This document shows positions 1-10,500 of a DNA stretch of 64,000 nucleotides, piece after piece. Numbering within the stretch: position 1 is the stretch's first letter; each line of letters starts with the position of its first letter. The stretch is from Diacronema lutheri. Lineage: Eukaryota > Haptophyta > Pavlovophyceae > Pavlovales > Pavlovaceae. A program made the translations under genes and the position numbers. The DNA lies in contig JAGTXO010000015.1 of NCBI GenBank assembly GCA_019448385.1, positions 620,001-684,000 of the forward strand. Reading direction: 5' to 3'. Under the pieces are notes generated by a model, which was given only the letters and a program-made list of their open reading frames with translations, ran no database searches and was not told where the DNA came from.

Positions 1-290
1 CGAGAGATGCGATACTTTGCGCCCGGCGAGTGCGTGCCGTAGAACGTGTGGTTGTGCTCAGTCGAAATGAAGACTGCCGGAGCGCACCGCGCGCGCGTCG
101 CACGTCAGCGCCGCGGGTGCGGCGCGAGCGACGCTCCTTCGCGCGCGCGCGTACTTTTGGCGTTCGGGCTCTTGTCCGCGTGGCCGAATGAGTAGGCGGA
201 CGCGGACTTGCGGTTGGACGGAATCTGCTTGCCGAGCGTCGAGCTGAGCTGCCCGATGTGCGCCTGCGGGTCGAAAGCGCCCGCGTACAT
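1..290 (-). CDS. Probable flagellar/ciliary PG-repeat protein, 5' part only
   Basis: The ATG is at 290 and the gene runs off the left edge. Exon 1 (290..155) starts MYAGAFDPQAHIGQ and ends in SPNAK. An 81-bp GT-AG intron (154..74) is removed, and exon 2 (73..1) continues IFISTEHNHTFYGTHSPGAKY. The joined sequence, with an SFG-like stretch, an [IV]FIS-EH segment and an SPG-K-Y motif, resembles algal flagellar-associated and sperm-tail PG-rich repeat proteins that bind axonemal microtubules. The spliced reading frame is seen directly. The flagellar role is inferred from family resemblance. An AG just before the ATG could be an acceptor, so an upstream coding exon cannot be excluded. The gene is divergent from the polycystin-2-like gene. 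Confidence 0.55.
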
Positions 291-411
291 CCTGCGCTAG
301 CGCAGCACCCTCGTCACTCTGTAACAGGCCGCGGGGTCTTGAAACGAAAGAACCGTGCTCACTGCTCATAGGAAAAGTTCGGCGGGATGGCAGCTGTGGA
401 GTGAGGGACGG
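291..411. promoter_or_regulatory. Shared divergent 5' region of PG-repeat and polycystin-2-like genes
   Basis: These 121 bp separate two divergent start codons and must hold both 5' UTRs and promoters. No clear TATA box is visible. An upstream in-frame ATG at 355 exists for the rightward gene, but its 19-residue extension does not look protein-like. Confidence 0.35.
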
Positions 412-3300
412 ATGGAGCCCGCGGGGCAGCTGGCGAGGGGCGGGCCGAAGCCCGACCCGCCGCCGATCGCGCCGACGCGGAGTACAGTATTGCCACCGCC
501 ATCCTCCGCGCAAGCATCGCCCGCTGACGCGCGAGACGCGGGCGCGTCGCCGCCCGCCGCGGCGCTGCGCCCTGGCATTCTGCGCCTGCCGGGCGGCACA
601 TCGTCCGATCACCTAGACGAAGGCTCGACGGTTTTGCAGCGCATTGGCCTGGTGGTCTCGACGCTCGCCGCCCTCCGTTCTGAGGTACGCACCAAAGCGT
701 CCGCCGAGGATCTGCGCGCGACGTTCATCTTCTTGGCCGAGTTCTTCGAGTACGTCCTCTTTCTCTTCTTGCTCCTCGTTGTCGCGCTGAACATGAACGG
801 GCTGCACAAGGCGTATCCGCTCGTGAGCAACGTGCGCGAGCTCGTCCTTGGCTACCCGCGCTACGCGTACGAGGCCGACGGCTCGACCGTGACGAGCAGC
901 TTCATGCTCTACGAGAATGTGCGCACGCGCGACGAGACGTGGGAGTTTGTGCGCGACCAGATCGGCGGTGCGCTCTTCGCTGAGGATGGCGCGGACGACT
1001 CTAGTGCGCGCTTCATCCTCGACGGCGCGCATTTGAAGGTCGGCGCAGTGCGGATCGTGACCGCGCGCGTGCGCGCGACATGGGACAACTGCCCGACCCT
1101 GCCTGCGTACAGAGGCCACACGTCGCAGCCCTTCATCACGACGTGCTACCCGCGCCCGACGGACGACGCGGAGACCTGGGACGATACGCCCTTTGGCACG
1201 CCGCCCGGCTCTTTTGAGATCGACCCGGAGCTTATCGACGAGCGGCGTGTGGCCGAGGACGAGCGTTGGGCGGGCGCCCGGCTCGCGCCGCGCGGCGAAC
1301 GCGGCCGCCGGCTGCGCGCGGGCGGCGGTGGCGACGGCGCGGGGCGGCGCGGCATCGCGGACGGGACGGGCGAGGAGGTTCGCACGCCCGAGGCCAAGCT
1401 CTTCAAGCTCGACGTGCCGAGCGACATGCGGCGCGGAGAGTGGTCTGCATACGTGGATAGACTGCGCGCGCGCGGCTTTATCGACGAGCAGACGCGCGTC
1501 TTCGAGCTGCTCTTCTCGGTGTACAATGTGCCGTCGAACCTCTTCTGCTGCGTGACGATCGACGTGACCTTCCCCTTCACCGGCGGCGCGTTTGGCGCGG
1601 CGACCTTCTACACGATCGAACCGGTCCGTCACCTTGCCTTCCTCACGCGGCGCGGGTTCGAGCTCTTCGGCGCGCCGAGCACTTTGGACGGCGCCAAGCT
1701 GACGGCCGAGATCGTCTTCCTGCTGCTCGTGCTGCGCACGCTTGGCTGGGAGGCGCGCAAGGCGGCCATGGCCGTGGCGCGCGTGCGGCGCGACGCAAGC
1801 AGAATGGACAGCGACGGCACGACGGGCTCGCGGCTGTCGGCCCTGCTCCTCGGTGCGGCGAACGCGCTGCAAAAGGTGCAGTTCTGGTCGTTGCTGCAGG
1901 TCATTTCGCTCGGCCTCCACCTCGTCGTGATCGGCCGCCGATTTAGCGTGCTGCACGAGCTGCTCGGCCTCGAGCTCAACCCGCGCAGCGGCCAGTATGT
2001 CGACCTGCACTACGTGGCCGACCAGCTCTATTTAACGCAAAACATCGTGGCGATCAACGTGCTCCTCTCGTTCCTCTCGCTCTTCAAGTTTGCGACCGTC
2101 GTGCCGCAGCTCTCCATGCTCAACCGGACGATCGCGGTCGCATTCAACGACCTCGTCAGCTTCCTGCTCATGTTCATGATCGTCTTCACCGGCTTCATGC
2201 AGGCGTTCCAGCTCTCGTTCGGGCAGGACCTGCACGAATTTGCAGGCAGCGCCGCCTCCTTCTACACCCTCTTCGGCGTCCTCTCCGGCGACGTCAACCT
2301 CAACGAGCTGAGGGCTGCAAACAAGCTCCTCGGGCCGCTGCTCTTCTTGGGCTATGCCATCTTCATCATCTTTGTCCTCCTCAACATGTTCGTCGCCATC
2401 GTCACCTCCGCCTACGCAAAGGCGCGCCTGTCGCGCGCTCGCTCGCGCGGCCGACACGCGCGCACGCGAGCGCCGCTGCTGACGGGTCTCGCGCCGCGCC
2501 AGCGTTGCCACGCCCGTCGCTGCGCGCGCGTGGCTCAGCCGGTGCGCCGAAATATGCGCCCCCATGGCATCGCGCAGGCAAAGAAGGAGCTCAAGGAGGA
2601 CCCGACGATGGGCAAGCTGTACAAGACGATCAGGTACACGTCGTCCCTCTTTGTCTCCGTCGCGACCAAGCAGTACAAATTCCTCATCCTCGCGATCCGC
2701 TCGCGCAAGACGCAGCGCGAGATTAGCCTGGCGATACGCGACGGCATCGTCACGCTCGCAGAGCTGCGCGAAATCCTCAAGAGCTCAAAGCTCGGCGAGA
2801 AATCGGACAAGTTTCTGACATGGCGGTACTGGTCTGCGGCCGACCTGGTGATGCGCCGCTACGACCCGGACGGCAACGGCTGGCTGACCAAGGACGAGCT
2901 CGAGCGGCTGCGCGCAGACATGGCCGCAGAGTCGGAGCAGAGAAAGCTCATCCTCGAGCTCCACTTCCACGAGCGCGACGAGGCCACGCGTATCGAGAAG
3001 GAGTGCACGCGCAGGATGCTTGTCCACGCGCACCTCACCGCGTGCGCGCACGCGCGGCCGCGCACTGCGTCGCTCCGCGGCCGCGCGCGCGCAGGGTACG
3101 GAGCGCGAGCCGCGCCCGACTGGCGCGCGCACGACTGGCCCCACATGCGCCGTCCTGCGCGCAGCAAAGTGGACACGCTCGTGGGCAAGCACACGGAGCT
3201 GCTACACGAGCTCGCCAAGTCGCGCGCGACGATTCATGCAGCACTTGGCACGCTGACCGGCAAGCTATGGGGCATTTGGGAGCGATGTGACCTGATCTAA
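412..3300 (+). CDS. Polycystin-2-like (PKD/TRPP) cation channel
   Basis: A six-transmembrane TRP-type channel subunit, in polycystins usually a ciliary or ER non-selective cation channel. A first membrane segment lies at 745-800. A long extracellular polycystin (TOP) domain follows, with the family motif near GAATFYTIEPV (1590-1626). Four further hydrophobic segments and the pore region with LSGDVNLNEL lead into the last helix LLNMFVAIVTSAY (about 2375-2416). A canonical EF-hand loop, DPDGNGWLTKDE, begins at 2863, so calcium control is likely. Two introns are predicted: a GC-AG one (2422..2577) and a GT-AG one (3003..3164). Removing them restores AYAKAKKELKED and RIEKDKVDTL. Both are multiples of three and stop-free, so the unspliced frame is also open. 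ATG 412 was preferred over 355. The gene converges on the nucleotide transporter. Confidence 0.88.
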   Translation: MEPAGQLARGGPKPDPPPIAPTRSTVLPPPSSAQASPADARDAGASPPAAALRPGILRLPGGTSSDHLDEGSTVLQRIGLVVSTLAALRSEVRTKASAEDLRATFIFLAEFFEYVLFLFLLLVVALNMNGLHKAYPLVSNVRELVLGYPRYAYEADGSTVTSSFMLYENVRTRDETWEFVRDQIGGALFAEDGADDSSARFILDGAHLKVGAVRIVTARVRATWDNCPTLPAYRGHTSQPFITTCYPRPTDDAETWDDTPFGTPPGSFEIDPELIDERRVAEDERWAGARLAPRGERGRRLRAGGGGDGAGRRGIADGTGEEVRTPEAKLFKLDVPSDMRRGEWSAYVDRLRARGFIDEQTRVFELLFSVYNVPSNLFCCVTIDVTFPFTGGAFGAATFYTIEPVRHLAFLTRRGFELFGAPSTLDGAKLTAEIVFLLLVLRTLGWEARKAAMAVARVRRDASRMDSDGTTGSRLSALLLGAANALQKVQFWSLLQVISLGLHLVVIGRRFSVLHELLGLELNPRSGQYVDLHYVADQLYLTQNIVAINVLLSFLSLFKFATVVPQLSMLNRTIAVAFNDLVSFLLMFMIVFTGFMQAFQLSFGQDLHEFAGSAASFYTLFGVLSGDVNLNELRAANKLLGPLLFLGYAIFIIFVLLNMFVAIVTSAYAKARLSRARSRGRHARTRAPLLTGLAPRQRCHARRCARVAQPVRRNMRPHGIAQAKKELKEDPTMGKLYKTIRYTSSLFVSVATKQYKFLILAIRSRKTQREISLAIRDGIVTLAELREILKSSKLGEKSDKFLTWRYWSAADLVMRRYDPDGNGWLTKDELERLRADMAAESEQRKLILELHFHERDEATRIEKECTRRMLVHAHLTACAHARPRTASLRGRARAGYGARAAPDWRAHDWPHMRRPARSKVDTLVGKHTELLHELAKSRATIHAALGTLTGKLWGIWERCDLI
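2422..2577 (+). other. Predicted GC-AG intron in the polycystin-2-like gene
   Basis: The 156-bp segment begins AAAG|GCGCGCC and ends CGCGCAG|GCAAAG. It interrupts the conserved sequence just after the last pore helix with an Arg-rich stretch of low complexity. Removal gives a smooth polycystin tail. No GT donor in the right place gives as good a join. GC-AG introns are known to be frequent in haptophytes such as Emiliania. Confidence 0.6.
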
Positions 3301-3439
3301 AAATGTAGAGGCGTTGCAGCGACGATAGGGCGATCAGCGCCGCCGCGCTTCCCCTTTGCCGGCCGCATCAGACCGCGTGCATCGCGGATCGCCGCTTCAC
3401 GAAAGGGGCGGGCGCACCTGCGTTGCTGCCGCCGAGTAG

Positions 3440-5611
3440 TCAGGTGTCGTCGTCATCGGCGTCGGACGTGTTGGACGCGAGTGATTTGAGCTCGCTCGCG
3501 CCCTTGTCGCTGGGAGCATAGTGCGAGTGGGGGTCGGCGCCGATGATCGCGCCAGTCGCCTGCAGCTCGTTGAACTTGCGGCCCATCAGCACGGCAATGA
3601 GAAGGAGGATCACGTTGACACCGATGGACGCGAGGTTGCCCCAGAAGAGCAGCAGGCTCATCGACGAGCTGGCCGGCCGGAGGGCGCGCGCGCAATGAGG
3701 CGGGGCACGCGCGCGTGAGCGCGGGCGAGCGGCCGGAGGGCGCGCGCCGCGCCGAGACGCGACCGCGGCGTGAGTATAGCGCGCGACCGCAGCGCGACCG
3801 CAGCGCACCGCAGCCCGTCCGTGATGAGCGAGCCAGCGGCCTTGGCGCCGCGCGAGCCGAAAACGTCCGACCAGCTCTTCGACTTGAACTTGATCGTGTC
3901 TGACGTGGCGAAGTACAGCATCTCGACCGACGGCTTGTTGAGCGCGTACGAGAGGCCCTTCACCGTGACGAGCGCGCAGAAGAAGACGTTGAGCGACGGC
4001 GCGATGAACACGTACGAGAGGACGGTCATCAACATGAGCGGGAAGAGGAGGAGCGTGCTCGCCAGCCCGAGCCGCCGGATGACGAAGGACGTGCCGACGA
4101 GCGAGAAGAAGAGCGAGACCGAGTTGGTCGCCTGCCCGAAGAAGCCCATGAACCGCGCGAACGCCGCCGTGTCCGCGTATTCGGGCTGCGCCTTTGCGAT
4201 CACCTTCATCTCAAAGTCGAGCACCGTGACCACCACCTCGAAGAGGCACGTGATGAAGAAGATGCCCGCCACGTACGGGTGCCTACCGAGCAGGTACACG
4301 CCCTCGACCAGGCCGGGCGCGCCCTTGTCCTTGCCCGGCATCGCCGCCGCCTTGGGCGTGCCTGTGCCGTACAGCGCCACAAACTTGCGCATCAGCACCC
4401 ACACCATCCCCACGACGAGCCCACCGAACGCATACAGGTTCGCCACGCCGAGCGACGACGACATGACCGCGAGCGTCGGCCCGAGGATCGCGCCGATCTG
4501 CGCGCCGGCGATGATGAGGCCGTAGCTCGCCTTGGCGTGCTCGAGGCTAACGGTCGAGTTGACGAACGACCAGAAGAGGGAGACGAAGATCGAGCCGAAG
4601 CTCTCGATCGCGCAGTAGCTCACCCTGCGCGCGAGACGCGCCGCCGCCGTCGCCGCCGCGCGCGACCGCGCCGCGCTTCTCGGCACGCGCGCGCGCGCGC
4701 GCCACCTCGGGGCGGGCTGCGGCCTGTGCGGCGCGCGGCTCGCACCAGCCGATCAGGCGGCTGGGGTCGGTCTGCGTGTTGTCCAGCCCAACGCCTGGCA
4801 TGTGCAGCGCGAGCGCGATTGACAGGAAGAGCGCGCCGTACACGACGGACAGGATGTAAAAGAGCACATGCTTTTCATACCTGGGTTTGCACACGCGGGT
4901 CCACCACCCACCACCCACCCGCCCGTTGGCCGCGCGCGCATAGGCGGGCGGAGGGAGGCGACGATGGCGCAGAGGCAAGCGGCAGGGCGAGAGCCTACGC
5001 GCCGGCGCGAGGCGTGCGCGCGCAGGCCGGCCAGCCGACCAGCGGGCCAGCCGGCCAGCTTGTGTGCCGGCCGCTCACATGTCAATCATCTTGTTGTACA
5101 CGAAGAGCAGCACGAAGACGACGGCGAGCGAGACCATCTTGGCGCGCGGCTGATACTGTATGCCCACGGTCGACGCGAACACCGTGTCCTGCGCGCGCGC
5201 GCGCGCGCGCGCGAGGGTTGCGCGAGCGCCGCGCGGCGGCGCGTCTCGGCACCCAGTTCGCCGCCGCGCACCCGTGCCGCACGGCGCGTGCCGGCGGAGG
5301 CGATGCACGAGGCGCCGCGCGCGCGCTACCTTGAGCGAGCGTAGGAGCCAGTAGACGCCGATGATGCAAAAGAGGATGCCCGAGAGCATCCCCACCTGCG
5401 GCACGTGCGACGATGGCAACTTGCCGTACAGCATCGACATGCACTTGCCCGCGACGCCGTCGCGCGTGTCCACAACGCTGTCGCCAAAGATGGCGCGATC
5501 CACCCCGCCCGCGCGCATGACGCCGTTGATGCGCTTCGAAACGATGCACCAGCCCACCAGCACGACGACGCCAAGCCCGACCAGCACGGAGTTGGTGTTG
5601 TCGTCGGGCAT
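3440..5611 (-). CDS. TLC-family ADP/ATP-type nucleotide transporter (NTT)
   Basis: Exons 5611..5330, 5188..5079, 4880..4746, 4624..3809 and 3668..3440 join through four GT-AG introns (141, 198, 121 and 140 bp) into a 523-residue protein. All junctions keep the frame. Family signatures are WLLRSLKDTVF near the N-terminus and FKSKSWSDVFGSRGAKAAG towards the end, with about ten to twelve hydrophobic segments. Such carriers exchange ATP/ADP or import nucleotides across plastid envelopes or parasite membranes. The N-terminus (MPDDNTNSVLVGLG) enters a membrane helix at once and shows no plastid presequence, so ER, plasma membrane or another compartment is possible. The C-terminus ends in an acidic DADDDDT. 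Substrate is not determined. Confidence 0.9.
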
Positions 5612-5662
5612 GCACGGGGGTAGACGGCCGCGCCGATGCGAAAAACCGAAAGTGCGGCCGCC
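5612..5662. promoter_or_regulatory. 51-bp divergent promoter region
   Basis: Only 51 bp lie between the transporter ATG (5611, leftward) and the coiled-coil gene ATG (5663, rightward). Any core promoters must overlap the 5' UTRs or coding starts. Confidence 0.35.
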
Positions 5663-7552
5663 ATGTCGGACGCCGGTCCGCTGCGCACACCGTCAGCGCG
5701 GCCGGCGAGCGGCGCGCTGCGCACGCCCGCGCCGTCGCGCGAGGCACTCCTCGTGCACGGGCGCAAGTCGCTGCAGCGCCTGCGCAGCGCGCCCGGCAGC
5801 GCGCTTCGGCAGCAGGCGCGCGCGGCGAGCTGCACGACTGCGCCTCGCGCCGCGCCGACCGACGGCGAGAGGGTCGCCGCGCTCGAGCACGTGCATGAGC
5901 GCCTGGAGGGGCTGCACGCCGAGCTCGCCGTTGCCGCTGAGCTCGCCGACCGCGTCTTTTGGGCCGAAATCGCGCCGTCGGCGTCCGCGGGCACGCCGAA
6001 CGGCAAGCCGCCAAACGGCCACGTGGCAGCCGTGGCCAACGGCGGCGGGATGAGCGCGGCCAAGGCCGCGGTGCTGCACGACGCGCTGCGCACGCTGACG
6101 AGCCGGAACGACGAGCTCGAGGGCGAGGTGCTGCGCCTTCGCCGCCAGCGCGACGCGTCCGAGTCGCAGCCCGAGCTGTGCGCCGCGCTGCGCGCCGCGC
6201 TCGACTCGCTCAGCTCTGAGCACGACGAGCTCTTCAGCCGGTACCAGGCGGTGCTCGCGGCCAACGACGAGCTGCTCGAGGCGCAGGCGGCCGCAGCCGC
6301 TGAGCTCGAGGTGACGCGTGGCGCGCTCCGCTCGGCGAGCGATCAACTCGTCGCGCCGCGCGCCGAGCGGGGCGCGCTCCGTGCGCATAATGGCGAGCAA
6401 CGTCAGTCACTCGAGTTTGACGCCGGTGAGGCCGACAGTCAAGGCAAGGCGCACAGGCCAATCTGGAGACACAGCGGCTCCGCGGACCCATCCGCCTCTT
6501 CGCCGGCCACCATCTTGCAGCGCTGGCAGAGCTTCACGCGCGAGGGCGCGCCCGCTGCTGCGTTGGCTCGGTGCCCCGCACCGGACGCAGGCCCCGCACC
6601 GGACGCAGGCCATGCGCGTGCTTCAGCTGGGCGGTGCGACGCGGACCTCCGCACGGACGCCGCGCCGCGCATCGCGAGCTGGGCAGAGCTCTCAGCGGCA
6701 CCCGCCGCCCAGCCGGCAGACGAATCGCTCGTCGGTCTCGCGCGCGCGCAGCCCCCCACGCCGGCTGTGCCATCTACGCCCCCCACATCCGTGCGCCCGC
6801 CCTCCGCGCCGCGCGCGCTCGCCGGCGGCGTGCGCGAGCGCTCGCCGCTCGCCGCGCCAAGCGGCGTGCACAGTGCGGCCCCTGCGACGGAGCGCACGCA
6901 GCCGCCCTCGCCACCCGCGGCGCCGTCGCTCGGCGACGCGCGCCACTCGTCGGCAGAGCCCGTGCCCGTCGCCGAGCCACGCGCACAGCCTGCGCTGCCC
7001 GACGACGTGGCGAAGCTGGAGCGCTTGATCGAGCTGATCATGCACGGCGTCAACGAGCAGCAAGGCTCGACGGCACGCGCGGCGAGCGAGGCGCGCGCGC
7101 AGCTGCAGCTCGTCGGCATTGGCGGCGCGAGCGCGGGCGCGAACTGGGCGTCAGTAGACCTTGGCCAGCCAGTCCTCCCGCCGCACCTCTGCCGGCGGCT
7201 CGACAAGGAGCGCGCGGCGCGCGAAGGGCGCGGCTTTTTCGGGTGGCTGTTTGGCGATGGCGACGGCGACGGCGCGGACGACGGCTTGGAGCGCGCGCGT
7301 ACACAGCCCGCGCGGCGTCGCAGCTCCTCCGCTGCGCGCGCGCGACATGATGAGGCGGCGGGCGGTGGCGGCGGCGACGGTGCGCTCGCCGAGTCGGGCG
7401 AGTGCGGGCAGGAACGCGTCGCCGCGGGAGGTGAGGGCTCGGCGACGATGGCATGCGGAGCGGCGGGTACAGCGCAGCCGGCGCAGGCTGGGACCGTGGC
7501 CCGCCACCGTGCGTCAGGTGCGGGACGTGGGCGGGCGCTCCTTGCGATTTGA
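5663..7552 (+). CDS. Coiled-coil protein of unknown function
   Basis: The start at 5663 lies in a strong Kozak context (GCCGCCATGT); an in-frame ATG at 5636 is weaker. The 629-residue frame begins with a Ser/Pro/Arg-rich leader (MSDAGPLRTPSARPASGAL). It has a heptad-rich segment from about 6060 to 6350 (DELEGEVLRLRRQRDAS, HDELFSRYQAVLAANDEL), then long Pro/Ala-rich disordered sequence with a doubled PAPDAG unit near 6580-6610, and a short helical patch at 7000-7070 (DDVAKLERLIELIMHGVNEQ). The C-terminus is basic and Gly-rich. No family is recognised. Part of the disordered region could be intronic read-through. It ends 21 bp before the stop of the convergent polycystin-1-like gene. Confidence 0.6.
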   Translation: MSDAGPLRTPSARPASGALRTPAPSREALLVHGRKSLQRLRSAPGSALRQQARAASCTTAPRAAPTDGERVAALEHVHERLEGLHAELAVAAELADRVFWAEIAPSASAGTPNGKPPNGHVAAVANGGGMSAAKAAVLHDALRTLTSRNDELEGEVLRLRRQRDASESQPELCAALRAALDSLSSEHDELFSRYQAVLAANDELLEAQAAAAAELEVTRGALRSASDQLVAPRAERGALRAHNGEQRQSLEFDAGEADSQGKAHRPIWRHSGSADPSASSPATILQRWQSFTREGAPAAALARCPAPDAGPAPDAGHARASAGRCDADLRTDAAPRIASWAELSAAPAAQPADESLVGLARAQPPTPAVPSTPPTSVRPPSAPRALAGGVRERSPLAAPSGVHSAAPATERTQPPSPPAAPSLGDARHSSAEPVPVAEPRAQPALPDDVAKLERLIELIMHGVNEQQGSTARAASEARAQLQLVGIGGASAGANWASVDLGQPVLPPHLCRRLDKERAAREGRGFFGWLFGDGDGDGADDGLERARTQPARRRSSSAARARHDEAAGGGGGDGALAESGECGQERVAAGGEGSATMACGAAGTAQPAQAGTVARHRASGAGRGRALLAI

Positions 7553-7573
7553 AACTAGGGTCCGGTGTTGGCG

Positions 7574-10500
7574 TCAGCACGAAGTGCTGATGGTCTCGAG
7601 AATGGTCCACATCCCGCGCACGATCTGCCCGATCCAGCTCTCAAGAAACGAGTGGATGAGCTCAGACACGGCCGGGTTGGCGAGCAGCAATTCGACGATC
7701 ACGGGCATCGACGCGAAGAGCGCGATGAAGATGGGCTCCTGCACGGTGAGCGTGCACAGGATCGTCAGTGTCCAACCAACCATCAAATCAAGGACAAAGT
7801 CATTGTTGAAGGTGCGCCCGAACGAGAGCAGCACGACGACCAGCACGGCGAAGATGCCGGCGTGCACGCACCACGCGACCGCGCCGAAGACCCACGCGGG
7901 CACTCGTCGCACGAGCTGCGCCCTCTCCTTTGCGCTCAGTGCCGCGGCCGTGCGGCGCGCGGCGTCGCGCCTCTCGCGCGCATGCTCGAGAAGCGCGCCG
8001 CGAGGGACGGCGCCCGTGAAGCGGTCGGTGGGCAGGCGGCGGAGGAGCACCGACTCCTCCGCTGATGAGTTGAGCTGGCTGAGCCCAATCTCGAGCGCGT
8101 CGAGCTCGCGCGCGCTGATCGCGCTGATCGAGGCGTCCTGCTCAATGTGCTCGAGCAGGCCAGACAGGAAGAGCTGCAGAGCGCGCGCCTGGTCGCGCGC
8201 GCTCGCCTTGGTGTCCGCGTTGACCAGGCCATGGATCACCGTCATCGCGCGCTTCTGGTGCCGGCGCGCGTCCATCCGGCGGATCTGCGCGGCCGCGGGC
8301 AGCGGCACTCTGAGCGCATCGTGCAGCACGCCCACAGACGCGCCAGACCTCTGCTTCGCGCCGAGCGGCGCGGCGCGGTCGCTCGGCGCGGCGGTCGGCG
8401 CGCGGCCCGCCAACGGCGCGGGCAGGCGCGGCGGCGGCGGCACGGCGGAGAATGGCGGCTCGGTGACGAACGGGATCGAGAAGCGCCGCGCAGACCCCGG
8501 CCGCGAGCCGTTCGACGTGGCGCCCGCCTCAAGATCGGAGGCGGGCGCGTGCACGATCTTTGGCGCGAGCGCGTTGGCCGGCGAGCGCGCGGCGCTCGGC
8601 CGCCACGTCGGCGGCGGCGGCGTCGGCTGCAGCGTCGGAGGCGGCCTGTTGAGCGGCGCGCCGCCCGCTCCCCTCTGCGCGCCCAACGCGCCAAAGCTCG
8701 CGGGCACGCTGCTCGTGCCGCCCGCCACGCCCTCAGATTCGCCCGCGCGCCGGCACGCTTTGAACGAAGAGGTTTCGGATGCGCCCGCAGCGAGGGACGC
8801 GCTGAGGCCGAGCTGCGCCGACGTCCACTCGATGAAGCTCGGCGACGGCCGCGGCGCGCTTGACTCGGCGAGCGCCGACGCGACCGCGGCGGTCGCGCGG
8901 TGCGCGAGCCACAGCGCGAGGTCGTCTGGCGCAGAGCGCCGCTCGGCGACGCGGTTCGCAACGCGGAAGATGGAGCGGAAGACAACGAGCGCGGGAAGCG
9001 AGAGAGCCGCGCACATGAGCGACACGACGAGCACGTACTCAAAAGGCAGCAGCTCCGCCTCAGAGTCGATGGCGTCGCTGCCGGCCGCCGCGCTCGCCGC
9101 GGAGCCGACGCCGCTCGCCTGGAGCCGGCGGCGGCGGAGGCCGACGTCAAAGGTGTCGACGAGGTGCGGGTCGTAAAGGATCGCCTCGACGAGCAGCTGC
9201 AGCATGAGCAGCGAGCACAGGCACTGCGCGAGCTGCGCGCGCCGCAGCTGTGGCCTGTGCGCGAAGAGGACGGAGGAGAGCGGGTGCCGCTCGCGCAGCG
9301 CGTGCAACGAACGTCGCCACAGCCGCGCCCACGTCGAGATGGGGCGCGTGTGCACGTTGGCCGCGCGCGCGGGCGCGCTGCTCGTGCTGATCGCCTCGGC
9401 CGCCGGCGCCGCGGCGCCGCCACTGCCCGGGCTCGCGCCCAGCCAGGCGCGCGACGATCGCCGCGCGAGTGCGCGCGCGGGCCCAACAAAGAGCGCGCCG
9501 AGGTGCAGGCGCACGGCGGTGCGAACGGTGCGCAGCAGGCCGACCCGCTCCGTCCCCGCCCGCTCGCGCGCCGTGCGCGCCGCCGCCTTGCGCACGCGCC
9601 GCTCGCGCGCCATCCGCCGCCTGCGCTCGGAGACGGCCATGTCGACCGCGTCGCGACCGTACCGCAGCGCGCTTACGCGCCGCCTGGCGAGCATCGCGCG
9701 CCCGCCAGCCTGCAGCCGAACGGACGCGTTGACGAGTTGCGCTACCTCCGCGTTGCGCCCGGCCGCGCGCAGCCGCGCGTCGAGCTTGTGCAGCGGGGCG
9801 AGGATCTGCGCGAGGACCGGCGGCGTGCGGCAAGGCGGCGCGCGGCAGGTTGCGCGCGCTGCGTGAGTACGCGGTGCCGCGCGGCGCTGCGCTGCGCGGC
9901 GCGGCGCGGCGCGGCGCGCGCGCAGGGCGAGCGAACGAGGGCGTGCGGCTGCGCGCACGCGCGTGTGCGTCTCCTTGTCGATGGCGCGCAGCTTGTACGT
10001 CGTGCCTCGACGCAACGCCGTCCGCCGCCGCTCGCGCGTGTCGAGCGCGCAGCCGACGAGAACAAGGAGGACGTCGATGGCGACGATCAAGAAGACCGCA
10101 GTGTAGATCACGAGGTTGTCCGCGACGTCGGGCTGGGTGAAGGTGCCGGCCAGATCGTCCGTCGACAATGTGTTCACGCGCAGGTTGTTAATGTTCTCCT
10201 CAAACTCCTCGGCGCTGTTCGGAAAGCGCACGCCGCCAAAGGACGTCAAATGGGTGCACGCGCACAGGAGCACGCCGTACGGCTCGGACGCGGTGCGCGC
10301 GAGCGTCTCGCAGCCCGCGCTCGACCAGACCTCCTCCGCCTCGTCGAAGAAGGCGCACGCCGCCTGCCGCGAGCACGTGGCGCCCGCGAATGGCGACGCG
10401 CATGCACACCGCCCCGCGGCGCATTCGCCCGTGCGCAACCCGGACGCGAGCACGACGCCGCACTCGGCGTCCGACGTGCACGCGCCGCTGTCGCCGAGCT

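Noticed and set aside
7575-7589. CAGCAC-GAA-GTGCTG hairpin as a transcription terminator
   Set aside because: It encodes the last residues of the polycystin-1-like protein and lies before the 3' UTR; stem-loop terminators of this type are bacterial.
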